From Spirabiliibacterium mucosae (GTDB taxonomy: Bacteria > Pseudomonadota > Gammaproteobacteria > Enterobacterales > Pasteurellaceae): a DNA stretch of 64,000 bases. The stretch covers positions 35,189 to 99,188 of the forward strand of contig NZ_JABTBO010000007.1 in the NCBI RefSeq assembly GCF_014884965.1, given 5' to 3'. Shown here piece by piece: positions 48,224 through 60,281 of the stretch (the stretch's first letter is position 1; the number at the start of each line of letters is the position of its first letter). Made by a program: the position numbers and the translations under genes. The notes under the pieces were generated by a model, which was not told the DNA's origin, did not search any database, and was given only the letters and a program-made list of their open reading frames with translations.

Positions 48224-50413
48224 ATGAAACAGATTATTGAAAACCTTGCGTTAGCAACGCAATTGCTCGGTGCGCCGTTGTCGGTGGCAACACTGGCCGC
48301 GCACACCGTGAAAAAAACCGGCAACAGCCTTGATTTTTCATCGCTGTGTGAATTTTTACGTAGCGAAGGCTACGACAACAGCCTTTCTGAGCGCGCTTTG
48401 CGCGACATTCCATCCTTGGCGATGCCCGTGATTTTGATTTTGCGTAATGAAGAGGCCGCTGTGGTCACTCAAGTGCGGGTCAATGAAGAGGGCGAGCGTT
48501 TTTATCGCATCGCTGAGCCAGGTGATGTGCAGCTTGAGGTCAGTGAGCGTGAGCTGCAAGAAAAATACATCGGCTATTGCTGGTTTATCAAGCCAAAATT
48601 GGCGCAGGATTTGCGCTCCGAGCTGCCGGAATACACCTTGCCGAAATCGTGGTTCTTCCGCATTATTTGGCGCTTTAAAAAAATACTACTACCAAGTGAT
48701 TTTGGCGACATTTTTGATCAACACCCTCGCGCTGGTCAGCTCACTGTATGTGATGAATGTGTATGACCGCGTGATCCCAAACCAAGCGTATGAAACCTTG
48801 TGGGTGCTGAGCATTGGCGTGTTTTTGGCCATTTTCTTTGAATTTTTAGCCAAAACCTTGCGTGGCCATTTGACTGACATCGCCGGCAAAAAGGCGGATT
48901 TGATTATCTCCGCCATGCTCTTTCGCCGCGTGATGTCGCTGCGGCTGCAAGACCGCCCTGTCTCGGCGGGGTCTTACGCCAACAACTTGCGCGATTTTGA
49001 ATCAGTGCGCGAGTTTCTTACCAGTGCCAGCTTGCTAACGTTGGTGGATTTGCCGTTTTTGATTTTGTTTATCACCGTGATTGGCCTCATCGGCGGCAAG
49101 CTCGCATTAGTGCCAGGGATTTTGATCCCAATTGTGATTTGCATCGGCATTTTTGCCCAATTCCCGCTATCGAAAGCGATCAACGAATCCATGCGTGAGT
49201 CGTCCCAACGCCAAGGCTTGGCGGTTGAGGCGATTGAAGGCATTGAAACCTTGAAAAACAACAACGCCGCATTGTGGGCGCAAAAACGCTGGGATCATTT
49301 CACCGCCAAAAGCTCGTTTTCATCCATCAAGGTGAAAGACATCAGCAACTTGGTGATCAACGCCATCACTGGCTTGCAACAGCTCAACACCGTGATTTTG
49401 GTGGTGGTCGGGACTTATCTTATCCACAGTGAAGACCCCGCCTCACGCATCACCATGGGTGCCTTGATTGCCTCAGTGATTCTCTCCGGCCGTGCGTTGG
49501 CGCCATTGGGCCAAATCGCCAGCCTGGCGATTCGCTTTCAACAAGCGTGGACCGCACTTAAGGGTGTGGACGGCATTGTGCAGCGCCCAATTGAAAAATC
49601 CACCGAGCGTGAATATATTAGCTTGCGCCAAGTGCAGGGCAACATCAGCTTTAAAAACGTCAGCTTCCAATATCAACAAGACGACGCACCGGCATTGAGC
49701 GGCTTGAACCTCAACGTGCGCGCAGGTGAAAAGGTGGCGATTTTGGGCAAAATTGGCAGTGGTAAGTCAACCGCACTTAAGTTGGCGGTGAACTTGTATC
49801 AACCCAGCCAAGGCACCGTGACGCTCGATAATATCAACACCCAGCAAATCGACCCTTACTTTTTGCGCAACCAAGTGCTGCTGCTTGAGCAAAACCCGCG
49901 TTTGTTCCTCGGCACCCTGCGTGAAAACCTCGACATTGCTCGCACTGATAACTTTGCCAGCGACCAAACCTTGCTTTATGCGTTGCAGCGCTTAGGGCTG
50001 CTGGAGCTGATTCAAAGCAACCCACGCGGGCTGGATATGCCGCTGGGTGAAAACGGCTTAGGCCTTTCTGGCGGGCAACGCCAAGCGGTGGCACTGGCGC
50101 GTATGATGTTGAAAAACCCGAAGTGGCGCTGCTTGACGAGCCAACCACCGGCCTTGACCAATACAACGAAAATGTCGCGCTGGGTGCCATTGCCCAGTGG
50201 GCGCGCAACAAAACGTTGATTGTAGTCACCCACCGCCCACAAGTGCTGCGCATTGTTGACCGCGTGATTGTGATGGAAAACGGCCAGGTGACCATGGACG
50301 GCCCGCGCGATGCCGTGTTGCAACGCTTGAATGAACAAAACAGCAAGCCGACTGCCAAAGCAGTGAGCGAAAAAGTGCCAACTGACGTAGAGGACGACAG
50401 CCGCGCGCAATAA
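48224..50413 (+). pseudogene. LapB/RtxB-like type I secretion ABC exporter, two single-base frameshifts
   Basis: Inner-membrane permease-ATPase. Frame 1 (48224 on) is an N-terminal C39-like domain without a catalytic Cys, as in LapB/HlyB. After a seven-A run (48677-48683; six restores WRFKKYYYQVILATF) the second frame carries the membrane domain (SSLYVMNVYDRVIPNQAYET). It also carries Walker A LGKIGSGKSTALKLAV and signature LGLSGGQRQAVALARMML. At 50121-50122 one A is missing (AAG for AAAG); restoring it gives NPKVALLDEPTTGLD (Walker B) and VVTHRPQVLRIVDRVIVMEN. Corrected length 729 aa, normal for LapB. All catalytic motifs survive, so the breaks look like errors or very recent events. Confidence 0.88.
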
Positions 50414-50432
50414 AAGTGCGGTTGCAAACAGT

Positions 50433-51668
50433 ATGAAAGAGAAAAAGCAACAACAAGAAAATATCAACAGCCATGACCTGCACCTGCTGACCGATTTGCA
50501 CGCCGCGCTGCAGCATGAAAAACACACCAAAATTTTTGCCATGCTGTGGTTGCTGGCGGCGTTTTTGGTGGTGTTCATCACTTGGTCCTATTTCAGCAAG
50601 CTTGAAGAAGTCACGCGCGGGCAGGGCAGCATTATCCCTAGCAGCCGTGAGCAGATTATCCAAAGCTTAGACCCTGGCATTTTAAGCGAAATGCTGGTCA
50701 AAGAGGGGGATCAAGTTGAAAAGGGCCAAGTGCTGTTGAAAATGGACGACACTCGCAGTTCAGCGGTGCTGCGTGAAACGCAAGCCAAAGTAGACAACCT
50801 CGAGGCCATCACATTGCGGCTGAAAGCGGAAATTTCAGGCGATAAATTAACCTTCCCTGAAAATATCCCAGAGGAGATCAAAAAGCGCGAAATGGGCGTG
50901 TATCAAGCCAAAAAAGACGCGTTGCGTGAGTCGATCAAAAGCCTGCGTGAGAGCAAGCGCCTGCTCGATTCTGAAATCAACATTACTGCCCCGATGGTGA
51001 AAAAGGGCGCGGTTTCGCAAGTGGAATTGCTGCGCATGAAGCGCTCATCGAATGAAATGCAAATGCAAATTTCAGAGCGCGAGCACAAATACATCACCGA
51101 TGCCAATGCCGAGCTGGCCAAAATGCAAGGCGAGCTCGACCAAGCGCGGGAAAACCTCGCCATGCGGGCCGACCCGGTTGAGCGCTCGCTGATCCGCGCG
51201 CCACTGAAAGGCATCATTAAAAATATCAAAGTCAACACCATCGGTGGGGTGATTTCAGCCGGCCAAGACATTATGGAAATTGTGCCGATTGAAGAAAGCC
51301 TGCTAGTGGAGGCCTACATCAACCCGAAAGATGTGGCCTATATCCACCCAGGGATGTCGGCGGTGGTCAAACTCAGTGCCTATGATTATGCCATCTACGG
51401 CGGGCTGGAGGGTAAAGTGATTTTGCTCAGCCCAGGCACACTGCAAGACAAACGCCAAGCCGACGAGCTCAAACTTAACCCAAATAACTCGTTTTATCGC
51501 GTGTTGGTGGAAACCAAAGGCAGCACCCTCACCGACAAAAATGGCAAAGTGTTGCCTGTGTTGCCAGGTATGGTCGCCACAGTGGACATCAAAACTGGCG
51601 AGAAGAGTGTTTTTCAATACTTGATCAAGCCAATTACGAGAATGAAACAAGCCTTACAAGAGCGATAA
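50433..51668 (+). CDS. HlyD-family periplasmic adaptor of the type I secretion system (LapC-like)
   Basis: A 411-aa membrane-fusion protein with one N-terminal helix (IFAMLWLLAAFLVVFITWSY). The lipoyl half-motifs EEVTRGQGSIIPSSREQIIQ and LKGIIKNIKVNTIGGVISAG flank a long coiled-coil hairpin (about residues 110-250). The beta-barrel tail contains VEAYINPKDVAYIHPGMSAV and the family ending VATVDIKTGEKSVFQYLIKP. It links the ABC exporter to the TolC-like channel. The gene follows the exporter by 19 nt and closes the exporter operon; AT-rich promoter-like DNA follows. Confidence 0.93.
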   Translation: MKEKKQQQENINSHDLHLLTDLHAALQHEKHTKIFAMLWLLAAFLVVFITWSYFSKLEEVTRGQGSIIPSSREQIIQSLDPGILSEMLVKEGDQVEKGQVLLKMDDTRSSAVLRETQAKVDNLEAITLRLKAEISGDKLTFPENIPEEIKKREMGVYQAKKDALRESIKSLRESKRLLDSEINITAPMVKKGAVSQVELLRMKRSSNEMQMQISEREHKYITDANAELAKMQGELDQARENLAMRADPVERSLIRAPLKGIIKNIKVNTIGGVISAGQDIMEIVPIEESLLVEAYINPKDVAYIHPGMSAVVKLSAYDYAIYGGLEGKVILLSPGTLQDKRQADELKLNPNNSFYRVLVETKGSTLTDKNGKVLPVLPGMVATVDIKTGEKSVFQYLIKPITRMKQALQER

Positions 51669-52035
51669 TTTATCAAATAAGTTCAAGTAAGCAGAAAAAT
51701 TGTACAACTCATCAGGTAAAAATTGACAAATGTCAAAAAAGCGGGTAAATTTCGCAGTGTGATTATTTCTGGTGGGTTGTATCAATTTTTTTACACTTTT
51801 ATATGCTATATCAAGCAGTTCATAATTCATCGGATAATTATCACGTGGGGTATTTTAGTTTAAAACAGTGAAATAATTATCACCGTTTTAATTTTCTTCA
51901 GCACAATGGATTTGCTGTCAACATTATTTTACATTTAAAGCCAAGCATGGCGTTTTTGCTATTTTATCTTGCTTAATCTGCTCAATCACTGGGCGGGTCT
52001 TGTTTTATTTGATCAAATATGAGGAGTTACCATCC
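51669..52035. other. AT-rich intergenic region before the first lipoprotein-adhesin cassette
   Basis: About 370 bp with no supported gene and no clear terminator. It is much more AT-rich than its surroundings. It holds a good promoter (TTGACA at 51723-51728, TAAATT at 51746-51751, 17 bp apart), the small palindrome TGACAAATGTCA at 51724-51735, and later repeated TAATTATCAC/TCACCG segments (51836-51890) that could be regulator sites. The leader from the promoter to the ATG is about 280 nt, unusually long. Confidence 0.6.
51723..51751 (+). promoter_or_regulatory. Candidate promoter of cassette 1
   Basis: A consensus -35 TTGACA, 17-bp spacer and -10 TAAATT, upstream of the lipoprotein gene starting at 52036. 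Confidence 0.5.
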
Positions 52036-52932
52036 ATGAAACTGCCTTTCCGTAAAGGATTGCTTGCACTTATCCCTATTCTTGCCACCGCCTGTGTTGC
52101 TCACGACCCGCTCACATGGACCGACACCAAAAACGTAGGCTACAGCGACACTGTGCCTGAAGGCCGCGCATCTGTGGTGATCTACCGCCCAGCGGACGCC
52201 ATCGACGGCTCAACCGTGAACGTGTACATCAACGGTGAATACTTGGCCTCATTGCAGCCAAATGCCTACCGCCAAGAAAATGTCTGCTCTGCCAACCAAC
52301 GCCTGTTCGCCGAGTTCACCCAGCAAGACCCAGCCTATCGTGAAAAAGCGACCAAAGGCCAATACTACAACTTGCCTGAAAACCACGTCGCATTCTTCAA
52401 AATCGTGAACCACAACGGCAAACCTGCCCTGGCGCAAGTGAGCGAAGACGTAGCCAAAGAAGAGCTGAAAAACGTCAAACGCCAAAACCACACCCTGCCA
52501 CGCGTGGACAAAGTGGCGCAATGCTCAACTGTGTTGAAACAATACAACTTGGATGCCTCAGCGCTGTTTAAATTTAACCGTGCGGCCTATGGCGACATGC
52601 TGGCTAAAGGCAAGCAAGAAGTGGCGGAAGTGGCTGCTGACATCAAACAAAACCCTGCGAAAATCAAAGACATTCTCGTGATTGGTTACACTGACCCAGA
52701 AGGCAACGCGGCTTACAACAAAGCGCTTTCTGCCAAACGTGCCGCGACGGTGAAGCAAGCCCTAGTGCAAGGCGGCGTGCAGTCAAACCTCATTATGACA
52801 GAAGGCCGTGGCCAAGCGGAACTCGTGGTGCCAAACTGCCGCGCGCAATTCCCTAAAGATGCCAAAGCACGTCAACAATGCGACCAACCAAACCGTCGTG
52901 TTGCCATCATCGTGCACGGTGAAAACAAGTAA
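52036..52932 (+). CDS. OmpA-domain lipoprotein, copy 1
   Basis: A 298-aa lipoprotein. The signal peptide MKLPFRKGLLALIPILATAC has lipidation at Cys20. A unique domain (about 30-175) begins DPLTWTDTKNVGYSDTVPEG and holds ASVVIYRPADAIDGSTVNVY and two Cys that could pair. The C-terminal OmpA_C peptidoglycan-binding domain shows KDILVIGYTDPEGNAAYNKA and the RAATVKQAL motif. It should sit in the outer membrane and grip the cell wall. I start at the ATG at 52036, which has GAGGAG upstream, not at the TTG at 52000. It precedes adhesin 1 by 67 nt. From the residue after the signal it is almost identical to copy 2. Confidence 0.9.
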   Translation: MKLPFRKGLLALIPILATACVAHDPLTWTDTKNVGYSDTVPEGRASVVIYRPADAIDGSTVNVYINGEYLASLQPNAYRQENVCSANQRLFAEFTQQDPAYREKATKGQYYNLPENHVAFFKIVNHNGKPALAQVSEDVAKEELKNVKRQNHTLPRVDKVAQCSTVLKQYNLDASALFKFNRAAYGDMLAKGKQEVAEVAADIKQNPAKIKDILVIGYTDPEGNAAYNKALSAKRAATVKQALVQGGVQSNLIMTEGRGQAELVVPNCRAQFPKDAKARQQCDQPNRRVAIIVHGENK

Positions 52933-52999
52933 TTATTACAAACGCTAAAACATCAAAGTGCGGTTTAAGGGCCGCTTTAAAACAGAAAAGGTAAATTTC

Positions 53000-53077
53000 A
53001 TGTCGAAACAAATTACACTAAAGATTAACGACGCAAAACAAACCCTTTAAACAATTAAGATCGACGCTGGCAAAGAG
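53000..53077 (+). other. Native 5' end of adhesin 1, closed by an in-frame TAA at codon 17
   Basis: ATG at 53000 with AAAAGG upstream encodes MSKQITLKINDAKQTL, then TAA at 53048-53050, then [20 protein letters not shown] in the same frame. Adhesin 2 begins MAKQITLNINNAKETL-D-TVKI, so homology runs through the stop with no frame change. This indicates a base substitution (for example AAA, GAA or CAA to TAA) rather than an indel. Confidence 0.85.
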
Positions 53078-56000
53078 GTGGTGAAAGTGCCTGCGCAAGC
53101 GCACGTGAACTACCAGCTGGTTGACGAGCAAACTCAATTTGCCCCTGAAAATATGATGGTCAAACGCGTGGGCGATGACTTGACTATCGCGTTTGAAGGC
53201 AGCGAAATCGACACACCTGATTTGATCATTGAAGGATACTATTCTGACGACACTGGCGCGTATAAAGACAGCTTGCTGGTGGGTGAATTTGAAAACGGTG
53301 AAGTCTATCCGTTTGTGCCTGAAAGTGCGGTCAAAGCCGATGCCATCACCCAATTGGCTGATGGCGCGAGCGCCGGCCAAGCCCTTGGTGGCAATCCTGT
53401 TGGGCCATTTTGGGCATTTAGCCCGTTGTGGCTTTTGGCGTTGGTGCCATTGATTGGCCTCGGCTCTGCGGCGCTATTCCACACTCGCCATGAAGACGCG
53501 CCAGACACCACACCACCGCACGCCCCTGATGTTGAAGCAAAAGACGACGGCTCTGTGACCATCACGCCACCAGCCGACAAAGACACCACACGCGTGGATG
53601 TGACCTACACCCCAGAAGAAGGCACACAACCGAAAAAAATCGTAGCCGAAAAAGACAACGGCAAATGGAAAATCACCAACCCAGATGAAAACCCAGGTGT
53701 GACCATTGATGAAAACACCGGTGTGATCACCATTCCTGAAGACAAAGTGAAAGACGGCAGCGATGTGACCGGCACCGCCACCGACGACAGCGGCAACACA
53801 GGCGACAGCGACAGCGACACCGCCAAAGATGTCACCCCACCGGGCAAACCTACCGTTGAAATTTTAGACGGCGGCGATGGCCACCTCAACAAAGATGAAG
53901 TTGACCGTGGTGTTGAGGTTAAAGTTGGCCTGCCTGACGACGTGCAACCAGGTGATAAAGTACAAATCGACGTGGATGGCGATGGCACACCTGATGTTAC
54001 CCATGAAGTGACCCCAGAAGATAAAGAAAAAGGCGAAGTGGTGCTGCCACTGCCGAAAGACAAACTGCCAGAAAACGGCCCAGTGCACGTGGACGTCACC
54101 ATTGAAGACCCAGCGGGTAATATCAGCGAGCCAGGCCAAGATGACAGCATTGTTGATCAAATCGCGCCAGGTAAACCAACGGTGACCATCACTGAAGATG
54201 CCAACAACGATGGTTACATCAACGCCAAAGAGCTCGACGGCGATATTGGTGTGCAAGTTGGCCTGCCAGGTGATGCCAAAGCAGGCGATACCTTGTTAGT
54301 GGACACTGACAATAACGGCACGGCCGATTTTGAACACACATTAACCCCTGAAGACATCGCTAAAGGCAGCGTGGACGTGCCGAATGTGAAAAATCCAGGC
54401 GAAGGCAAAACCTTGACAGTGGATGCGTGGCTGAAAGACCCAGCCGGCAATGAAGGCGAAAAAGCTTCAGACAGCGCGATCATCGACACCAACGTGCCAA
54501 ACGCAGGTGTGGCGCCGATTGTGGAAATCACTGAAGATGCCAACAACGACGGCTTCATCAACCGCAAAGAACTCGATGGCGATGTCGACGTGAAAGTCAG
54601 CTTCGACAAAGACAAAGTCAGCCTTGGCGATACTGTGCTAATCACCTCTGATGGCGTGACCAAAGAAGTCACAATCGACGAAACCGCACTTAACAATGGC
54701 TTTGTCACTACACACTTCACGCCACCGGCTGATGGCACCAACATGGTGGTGACTGCTGTGATCCGCGATGCGGCAGGCAACGTGTCTGAAGAGGGCCGCG
54801 ATAATGCGAAACTAGATTTGAGCGATCTTAACGACAACCCAAATACTGCCGATGTGAACGAAGGCATCAGCATTGAAATCACTGAAGATACCAACAACGA
54901 CGGCATCATCACCAAAGATGAGCTAGACGGCACCATTGGCGTGGCGGTGACCTTGCCAAAACAAGCGGTTGCAGGCGACTCCTTGGTGGTGACTGGCACT
55001 GGCAACGCACCAAAACAAATCATCTTGACCGATGCTGACATCGCCGCAGGCAAAGTGATTGTGGAATTTGACGCGCCAGCCAACGGCACCGAGTTTGTGG
55101 CTACTGCGCAAGTAACTGATGCAGCAGGCAACCAAAGCCAATTGGTTGACGACCAAGCCTTGTTAAAACTCGACCCGCCAGGGGCACCGACAGTGACCAT
55201 CGTGGACGATGAAAACAACGACGGCTTTATCAACCACGACGAAGGCAAAGATAAAGAAAAGGTTACCGTGAAAGTTGGCCTGCCAGATGACGCCAAAGTG
55301 GGCGACACCGTGGAAGTAACCGACGACAAAGGTCACAAAGAAACCGTTGAAATCACCCCTGAAGACAAAGAAAAAGGCGAAGTGACCGTTGAGCTGCCAA
55401 TGCCGAACGACGGCGACACCATTGATGTGACCGCTGGCGTGATTGACCAAGACACTGGCGACAAAGGCCCAGAAGGCAAAGACAGCGCCGTGGTAGACAA
55501 ATCCGTGTTCGAAGGCTTGAAAATCGAAATTACTGAAGACGCCAATAACGATGGCATCATCAGCCAAGATGAGCTCAAAGACAACGACATCGACGTGAGC
55601 GTCACCCTACCGAAAAGTGCGGTTGCAGGCGACACCTTGACCATCACTGGCAGCGGCAATGTTGACCAAGTGGTGACCTTGACGGATGCTGACATCGCCG
55701 CCGGCAAAGTGAACGTCAAATTCAACCCAACTGATGCGGGCACTGATTTTGTGGCGACTGCCACCATCAGCGACAAAGCCGGCAACAGCGCAGGCCCAGT
55801 GCAAGACAGCGCACGCCTTGAAACCACCGCACCAGGTAAACCGGTTGTGACCATCTTAGAAGATGCCAACAACGACGGCTTTATTAACGGTGACGAGCTG
55901 AAAGGCGACATCGACGTGAGCGTCACCTTGCCAGGCACCGCCAAAGTGGGCGACAAAGTACAAGTCGACACCAACGGTGACGGCAAACCTGATTACACCA

Positions 56001-59000
56001 AAGAATTGACCCAAGACGACATCACCCACGGCAGCATCAGCGTACCAAATGTGAAAAACCCAGGTGAAGGCGAAACCCTCACTGTGGACGCATGGCTTGA
56101 AGACCCAGCAGGCAACAAAGGCGAAAAAGGCTCTGACAGTGCTGTGATCGACACCACACCATCAGTGGCAGAAGTTGACCCGAAAGCTGACGGCTCGGTC
56201 GTGGTACATTTGCCGACAGATGACGATGCCAAAGAAACCACCATCGACTACAAAGATGAAGATGGCAACGACAAGCACATTGTGGTGGGCAAAGATGACG
56301 ACGGCAACTGGGTGGTGAAAAACCCAGACGAAAACCCAGGCGTTGAGATCACCAAAGATGGCGACCAGGTTGATGTTGTGATCCCAGCTGACAAAGTGAA
56401 AGGTGGAGAACCAGTCACTACCGACACCACCGACAACGCGGGCAACCACGGCACAGATGATGGCACCGCGGGCAACGACCCAGCGCGTGCGAAACCGATT
56501 GTGGACATCCAAGACGGTGGTGATGGCGTGATCAACGCTGATGAAGCGAAAGACGGCGTAGATGTGAAATTCACCTTCGACCCACAAAATCCACCGAAAG
56601 CGGGCGATGTTTTAACCGCGGATTTTGATGGCGATGGCACACCTGACTTCACCAAAACGCTCACCGAGCAAGACATTAAAGATGGCCTTGACCCACAAAA
56701 AGGCGTGATTGGCCACGTGAGTGAAGACAAACTGCCACAATCAGGCGGAAAACTGGTTGTGAATGCGGAAATCACCACCAAAGAAGGTGTGGCGAGTGAA
56801 AAAGGCAGCGATGAGTCTGCCATTGACACCATCGCGCCACAGGTTGATATCAACTTTATCGCGGGTGAAGCGCAAGGTGCGGATGATGCAGATGGCTATG
56901 CCACCATCAACATTCAAGACAAAGCTGATGGCTTTGACGTGCGCGGCACCACCGACGCGGAAGACGGCCAAGTGGTGCGCGTGAGCGTGCGTGATGCCGA
57001 TGGCAAAGAGGTGGCGAGCTATGATGCCACCGTGACCAACGGCGAGTGGACAGCCAAAGTGCCAGCGGGTGCTGACTGGGTGCAAGATGGCAAAGCCTAT
57101 GACTTCACCGCGACCGTCAGCGACAAAGCCGGCAACAGCGCCAGCGACACCGACCGCACTTTAGACACTGACTTGGTGGCACCACAGCAGCCAACCACCA
57201 CATTGGAAATCACCAAAGTGGCAGGCGATGATGTGCTCAACGGCAAAGAAGCGGGTGAAGAGAACGTGCCAGTCACCGGCAAAGTGACAGGCGAGTTCAA
57301 CGAAGGCGATAAAGTGATTGTGACCGTCAACGGCCATGATTATGAAACCACCGTGGATAAAGCGGGCAACTTCACAGCCCTAGTGAAAGGTGAAGACCTG
57401 AAAAACGACAGTGACACCACAGTTGATGCCAAACTCATCACCACCGATGCGGCGGGCAACACGGGCACCATCACCGCGCAGCGTCCTTATGAGGTGAAAA
57501 CTGCGGTGCAAATTGACATCGACACCATTGCCGGCCAAGAACAAGGCCCAGTGGACCGTGACAATTACGCTACAATTAACTTAAGTAATAAAGATGGCTT
57601 ACCAACGAAAGGTGGATTGGGGCCTATTGAGCCAATCACAATCAGCGGTACTACAACGGCTGAAAAAGGTCAGAAAGTTGAAGTAGTTTCGATCGGTAAG
57701 GATGATAAAGTCTTTGCGGCAACAGGAACAGTGGGCGATAACGGCAAATGGACAGCGTCAACGACTTTCATTACGCCACACCTCTTTGATGATGTTGCTA
57801 ATGGCACAATTACATTTAAAGCTGAAGTGTCAGACAAAGCAGGCAACTCCGCATTTGATGAAGATACTGCGTTAATTGACACTGTAGCACCGAAAATCAC
57901 CGTCGATGCGCCGGATAACACCCAAGATAACACGCCGACCATTACGGGCACCACCGATGCGCCGAAAGGCTCTGTTGTGACCATTGAAATCACCGACAGC
58001 AAGGGTGGAAAACAAACTGTGACCACCACAGTGGGTGATGGCGGCAAATATAGCGTGGATGTGCCAAACGCCTTGCCAGATGGCAAATACAACGTGGTGG
58101 CCAAAGTCAAAGACCCAGCCGGCAATGAAGGCGTGGCGAAAGACCCAGGCAGCGTGGATGTGACTGCACCGACCATTGACCTAACAGGCGTGACAGCCGA
58201 TGCTGATCATAACACCGTGACTGAAAAAACAGGTGACACCATCAGCGGCAGCTTCACCGTGAAAGACAACGGCGACATCGCGGGTGTGACCGTGGCAGGC
58301 CAAGACATCACCGATGCCACTCGCAGCCCTGTGACCATCACCACCGACAAAGGAACGTTGGTCATCACCGGCTACGATAAAGCAACAGGTGAAGTCAGCT
58401 ACAAATACACCGAAGGCAACAAAGCGCAAGACCACAGCGCAGGTGATGACAGCGTGAAAGATCACTTTGAAGTGAAGGTTATCGACAACGCGGGCAACAG
58501 CGCGACGGCTGACTTGCCAATCACCATTGCCGACACCGCGCCGGTGGCGAAACCAGACACGAATTCGATTATGGAAAATGCGAAAAGTGCGGTTTCAGAC
58601 ACCGTGGCGGTAAACGATGTGGCCAATGCGGACACCCCGTTGACCTACAAAGCGGACACTACTGGCGACCACCACGGCATCTTGGTGATGAATAAAGACG
58701 GTTCTTACACTTATAAAGTTAACCCGAACGACCCAGCCCTCAAAACGCTGGACGAAGGCCAAGTGCTGAAAGACACCTTCACCTACACCGTAACCGACAG
58801 TGATGGCGACAGCGCGACCTCCACCTTGACTATCGATATCCACGGTGTGACCAGCGACAAAACCACCACAGGCGACAACGGTGACAACACGGTTGACGGC
58901 TCCAACGGCAACGACGTGCTGGTGGGTGACAAAGGCGGTTATGACGTTATCCTCAAACCTGCGCAAAACTATAATGCGGCGATTGTGCTGGATATTTCAG

Positions 59001-60265
59001 GCAGTATGAGTCATGACAAGACTAGATTCAGTAAAGGTGAGTGGAAAAACTACCTTGAAGCGGCGCAAAAAGCATTAACGAAACTGGCGGATGATTTCAA
59101 ACATCACGACGGTAAAATTAATGTGAAATTAATCACATTCAGTGATGATGCTACAGAAGCATTAAACCTAGGTGAAGTAACACCAGGCAATATTCAGTCC
59201 TTGGTTGATACGGTTATGGGCTTGAAAGCGGATGGCTTTACTAACTACGATGCGGCTTTCCAAATGGCAGATGAGTGGTTATCAAGCCAAACTAATCATT
59301 ATCATAACTTAACCTACTTTATTACCGATGGTGAGCCAAACCGTCCTGTGGTTAAAGAAGGTTTTGCTACTTGGCAAGAAGGAACGTTAGATAGCTTTGC
59401 TAAACTGTCTAAACATTCTGATGTGCATGCGATTGGCTTTACGGGTGTTAACCATAAAATGCTTGATTTCTTTGATGACACTGTACCAAATGGTACAGAG
59501 TTGCAAGAGGGTAAATTAGGCCCATGGCATGGTAAGACAGGTGAATCGGCGATTATCAGCAACCAAAATGAGCTTGATGCCGCACTGGAAAGTGGCTCAA
59601 TTGAGTTCCGTCAATTGCCAGTGGGCAAAGACACCTTAAATGGTGGTGACGGTAATGACATTCTCTTTGGTGATAGTATCAACACTGACCACTTAGGTTG
59701 GACAAATGGCACCACTGGCAAAGTGTATACCGATGGCAGCCACAACACCATGGGCTCAAAAGCGTTGAATGAATTTATTCAATGGACAGAGTTCCATGGA
59801 AAAGGTACGGAAGAGCAAGTGAACGCTAAAGTCACTGAATATGTGAAAGAACACTGGTCTGAACTGCTTGACGGCCGTGCAGACGGTGGTGATGATACCT
59901 TAAACGGTGGCGCGGGCGATGACATCTTGTTCGGCGGTGCGGGCAACGACACCCTAAGCGGTGGCGAAGGCGCGGATAAATTCGTGTTCTTAGTCAACAG
60001 CAATAGCGGAAAAGACACCATCACCGACTTTGAAAGTGGCAAAGACAAGATCGTGCTTTCAGGCTTAGGTGTTAATGGCAGCGACAGCAAAGCTGTGGCT
60101 GAAGCCGTTAAATCGCATAACATGACTTGGGATAACGACAAGCATGTATTGAGCTTTGACAACGGCGGTACTCATCACGAGTATAAGAGCACCATCACCG
60201 TGGCAGGCGCCAGTGCTGATGACTTAGACCACTTCTTACAACAACACGTTGAAATTATTGGCTAA
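53078..60265 (+). CDS. Giant type I-secreted BapA/LapA-like adhesin 1 with Ig-like, EF-hand, VCBS, VWA and RTX modules
   Basis: About 2,395 open codons (2,421 aa from 53000 if the early stop is ignored). Order by position: N-terminal anchor-like module with one hydrophobic segment ([20 protein letters not shown], near 53407-53485); about 15 Ig-like repeats of 90-117 aa (53509-58535), six of them with a perfect EF-hand loop; a VCBS-like repeat (58536-58845); a first RTX strip ([20 protein letters not shown]); a VWA domain with MIDAS DISGS (58945-59600); RTX nonapeptides [20 protein letters not shown]; and a type I secretion tail. It has no Sec signal, fitting export by the adjacent system. The GTG at 53078 has no good ribosome site, so expression as drawn is doubtful. 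Confidence 0.85.
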   Translation: MVKVPAQAHVNYQLVDEQTQFAPENMMVKRVGDDLTIAFEGSEIDTPDLIIEGYYSDDTGAYKDSLLVGEFENGEVYPFVPESAVKADAITQLADGASAGQALGGNPVGPFWAFSPLWLLALVPLIGLGSAALFHTRHEDAPDTTPPHAPDVEAKDDGSVTITPPADKDTTRVDVTYTPEEGTQPKKIVAEKDNGKWKITNPDENPGVTIDENTGVITIPEDKVKDGSDVTGTATDDSGNTGDSDSDTAKDVTPPGKPTVEILDGGDGHLNKDEVDRGVEVKVGLPDDVQPGDKVQIDVDGDGTPDVTHEVTPEDKEKGEVVLPLPKDKLPENGPVHVDVTIEDPAGNISEPGQDDSIVDQIAPGKPTVTITEDANNDGYINAKELDGDIGVQVGLPGDAKAGDTLLVDTDNNGTADFEHTLTPEDIAKGSVDVPNVKNPGEGKTLTVDAWLKDPAGNEGEKASDSAIIDTNVPNAGVAPIVEITEDANNDGFINRKELDGDVDVKVSFDKDKVSLGDTVLITSDGVTKEVTIDETALNNGFVTTHFTPPADGTNMVVTAVIRDAAGNVSEEGRDNAKLDLSDLNDNPNTADVNEGISIEITEDTNNDGIITKDELDGTIGVAVTLPKQAVAGDSLVVTGTGNAPKQIILTDADIAAGKVIVEFDAPANGTEFVATAQVTDAAGNQSQLVDDQALLKLDPPGAPTVTIVDDENNDGFINHDEGKDKEKVTVKVGLPDDAKVGDTVEVTDDKGHKETVEITPEDKEKGEVTVELPMPNDGDTIDVTAGVIDQDTGDKGPEGKDSAVVDKSVFEGLKIEITEDANNDGIISQDELKDNDIDVSVTLPKSAVAGDTLTITGSGNVDQVVTLTDADIAAGKVNVKFNPTDAGTDFVATATISDKAGNSAGPVQDSARLETTAPGKPVVTILEDANNDGFINGDELKGDIDVSVTLPGTAKVGDKVQVDTNGDGKPDYTKELTQDDITHGSISVPNVKNPGEGETLTVDAWLEDPAGNKGEKGSDSAVIDTTPSVAEVDPKADGSVVVHLPTDDDAKETTIDYKDEDGNDKHIVVGKDDDGNWVVKNPDENPGVEITKDGDQVDVVIPADKVKGGEPVTTDTTDNAGNHGTDDGTAGNDPARAKPIVDIQDGGDGVINADEAKDGVDVKFTFDPQNPPKAGDVLTADFDGDGTPDFTKTLTEQDIKDGLDPQKGVIGHVSEDKLPQSGGKLVVNAEITTKEGVASEKGSDESAIDTIAPQVDINFIAGEAQGADDADGYATINIQDKADGFDVRGTTDAEDGQVVRVSVRDADGKEVASYDATVTNGEWTAKVPAGADWVQDGKAYDFTATVSDKAGNSASDTDRTLDTDLVAPQQPTTTLEITKVAGDDVLNGKEAGEENVPVTGKVTGEFNEGDKVIVTVNGHDYETTVDKAGNFTALVKGEDLKNDSDTTVDAKLITTDAAGNTGTITAQRPYEVKTAVQIDIDTIAGQEQGPVDRDNYATINLSNKDGLPTKGGLGPIEPITISGTTTAEKGQKVEVVSIGKDDKVFAATGTVGDNGKWTASTTFITPHLFDDVANGTITFKAEVSDKAGNSAFDEDTALIDTVAPKITVDAPDNTQDNTPTITGTTDAPKGSVVTIEITDSKGGKQTVTTTVGDGGKYSVDVPNALPDGKYNVVAKVKDPAGNEGVAKDPGSVDVTAPTIDLTGVTADADHNTVTEKTGDTISGSFTVKDNGDIAGVTVAGQDITDATRSPVTITTDKGTLVITGYDKATGEVSYKYTEGNKAQDHSAGDDSVKDHFEVKVIDNAGNSATADLPITIADTAPVAKPDTNSIMENAKSAVSDTVAVNDVANADTPLTYKADTTGDHHGILVMNKDGSYTYKVNPNDPALKTLDEGQVLKDTFTYTVTDSDGDSATSTLTIDIHGVTSDKTTTGDNGDNTVDGSNGNDVLVGDKGGYDVILKPAQNYNAAIVLDISGSMSHDKTRFSKGEWKNYLEAAQKALTKLADDFKHHDGKINVKLITFSDDATEALNLGEVTPGNIQSLVDTVMGLKADGFTNYDAAFQMADEWLSSQTNHYHNLTYFITDGEPNRPVVKEGFATWQEGTLDSFAKLSKHSDVHAIGFTGVNHKMLDFFDDTVPNGTELQEGKLGPWHGKTGESAIISNQNELDAALESGSIEFRQLPVGKDTLNGGDGNDILFGDSINTDHLGWTNGTTGKVYTDGSHNTMGSKALNEFIQWTEFHGKGTEEQVNAKVTEYVKEHWSELLDGRADGGDDTLNGGAGDDILFGGAGNDTLSGGEGADKFVFLVNSNSGKDTITDFESGKDKIVLSGLGVNGSDSKAVAEAVKSHNMTWDNDKHVLSFDNGGTHHEYKSTITVAGASADDLDHFLQQHVEIIG

Positions 60266-60281
60266 TTAATACAGCGCTTTA

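Noticed and set aside
54214..55329. 371-codon open frame on the minus strand opposite adhesin 1
   Set aside because: Same cause: antisense of the Ig/EF-hand repeats, low-complexity Ser/Val/Leu, no ribosome site.
54166..56150. DNA-level tandem repeat array in adhesin 1 as a mobile or CRISPR feature
   Set aside because: The periodicity of about 320-350 bp is the coding of Ig-like protein repeats that have diverged in DNA sequence.
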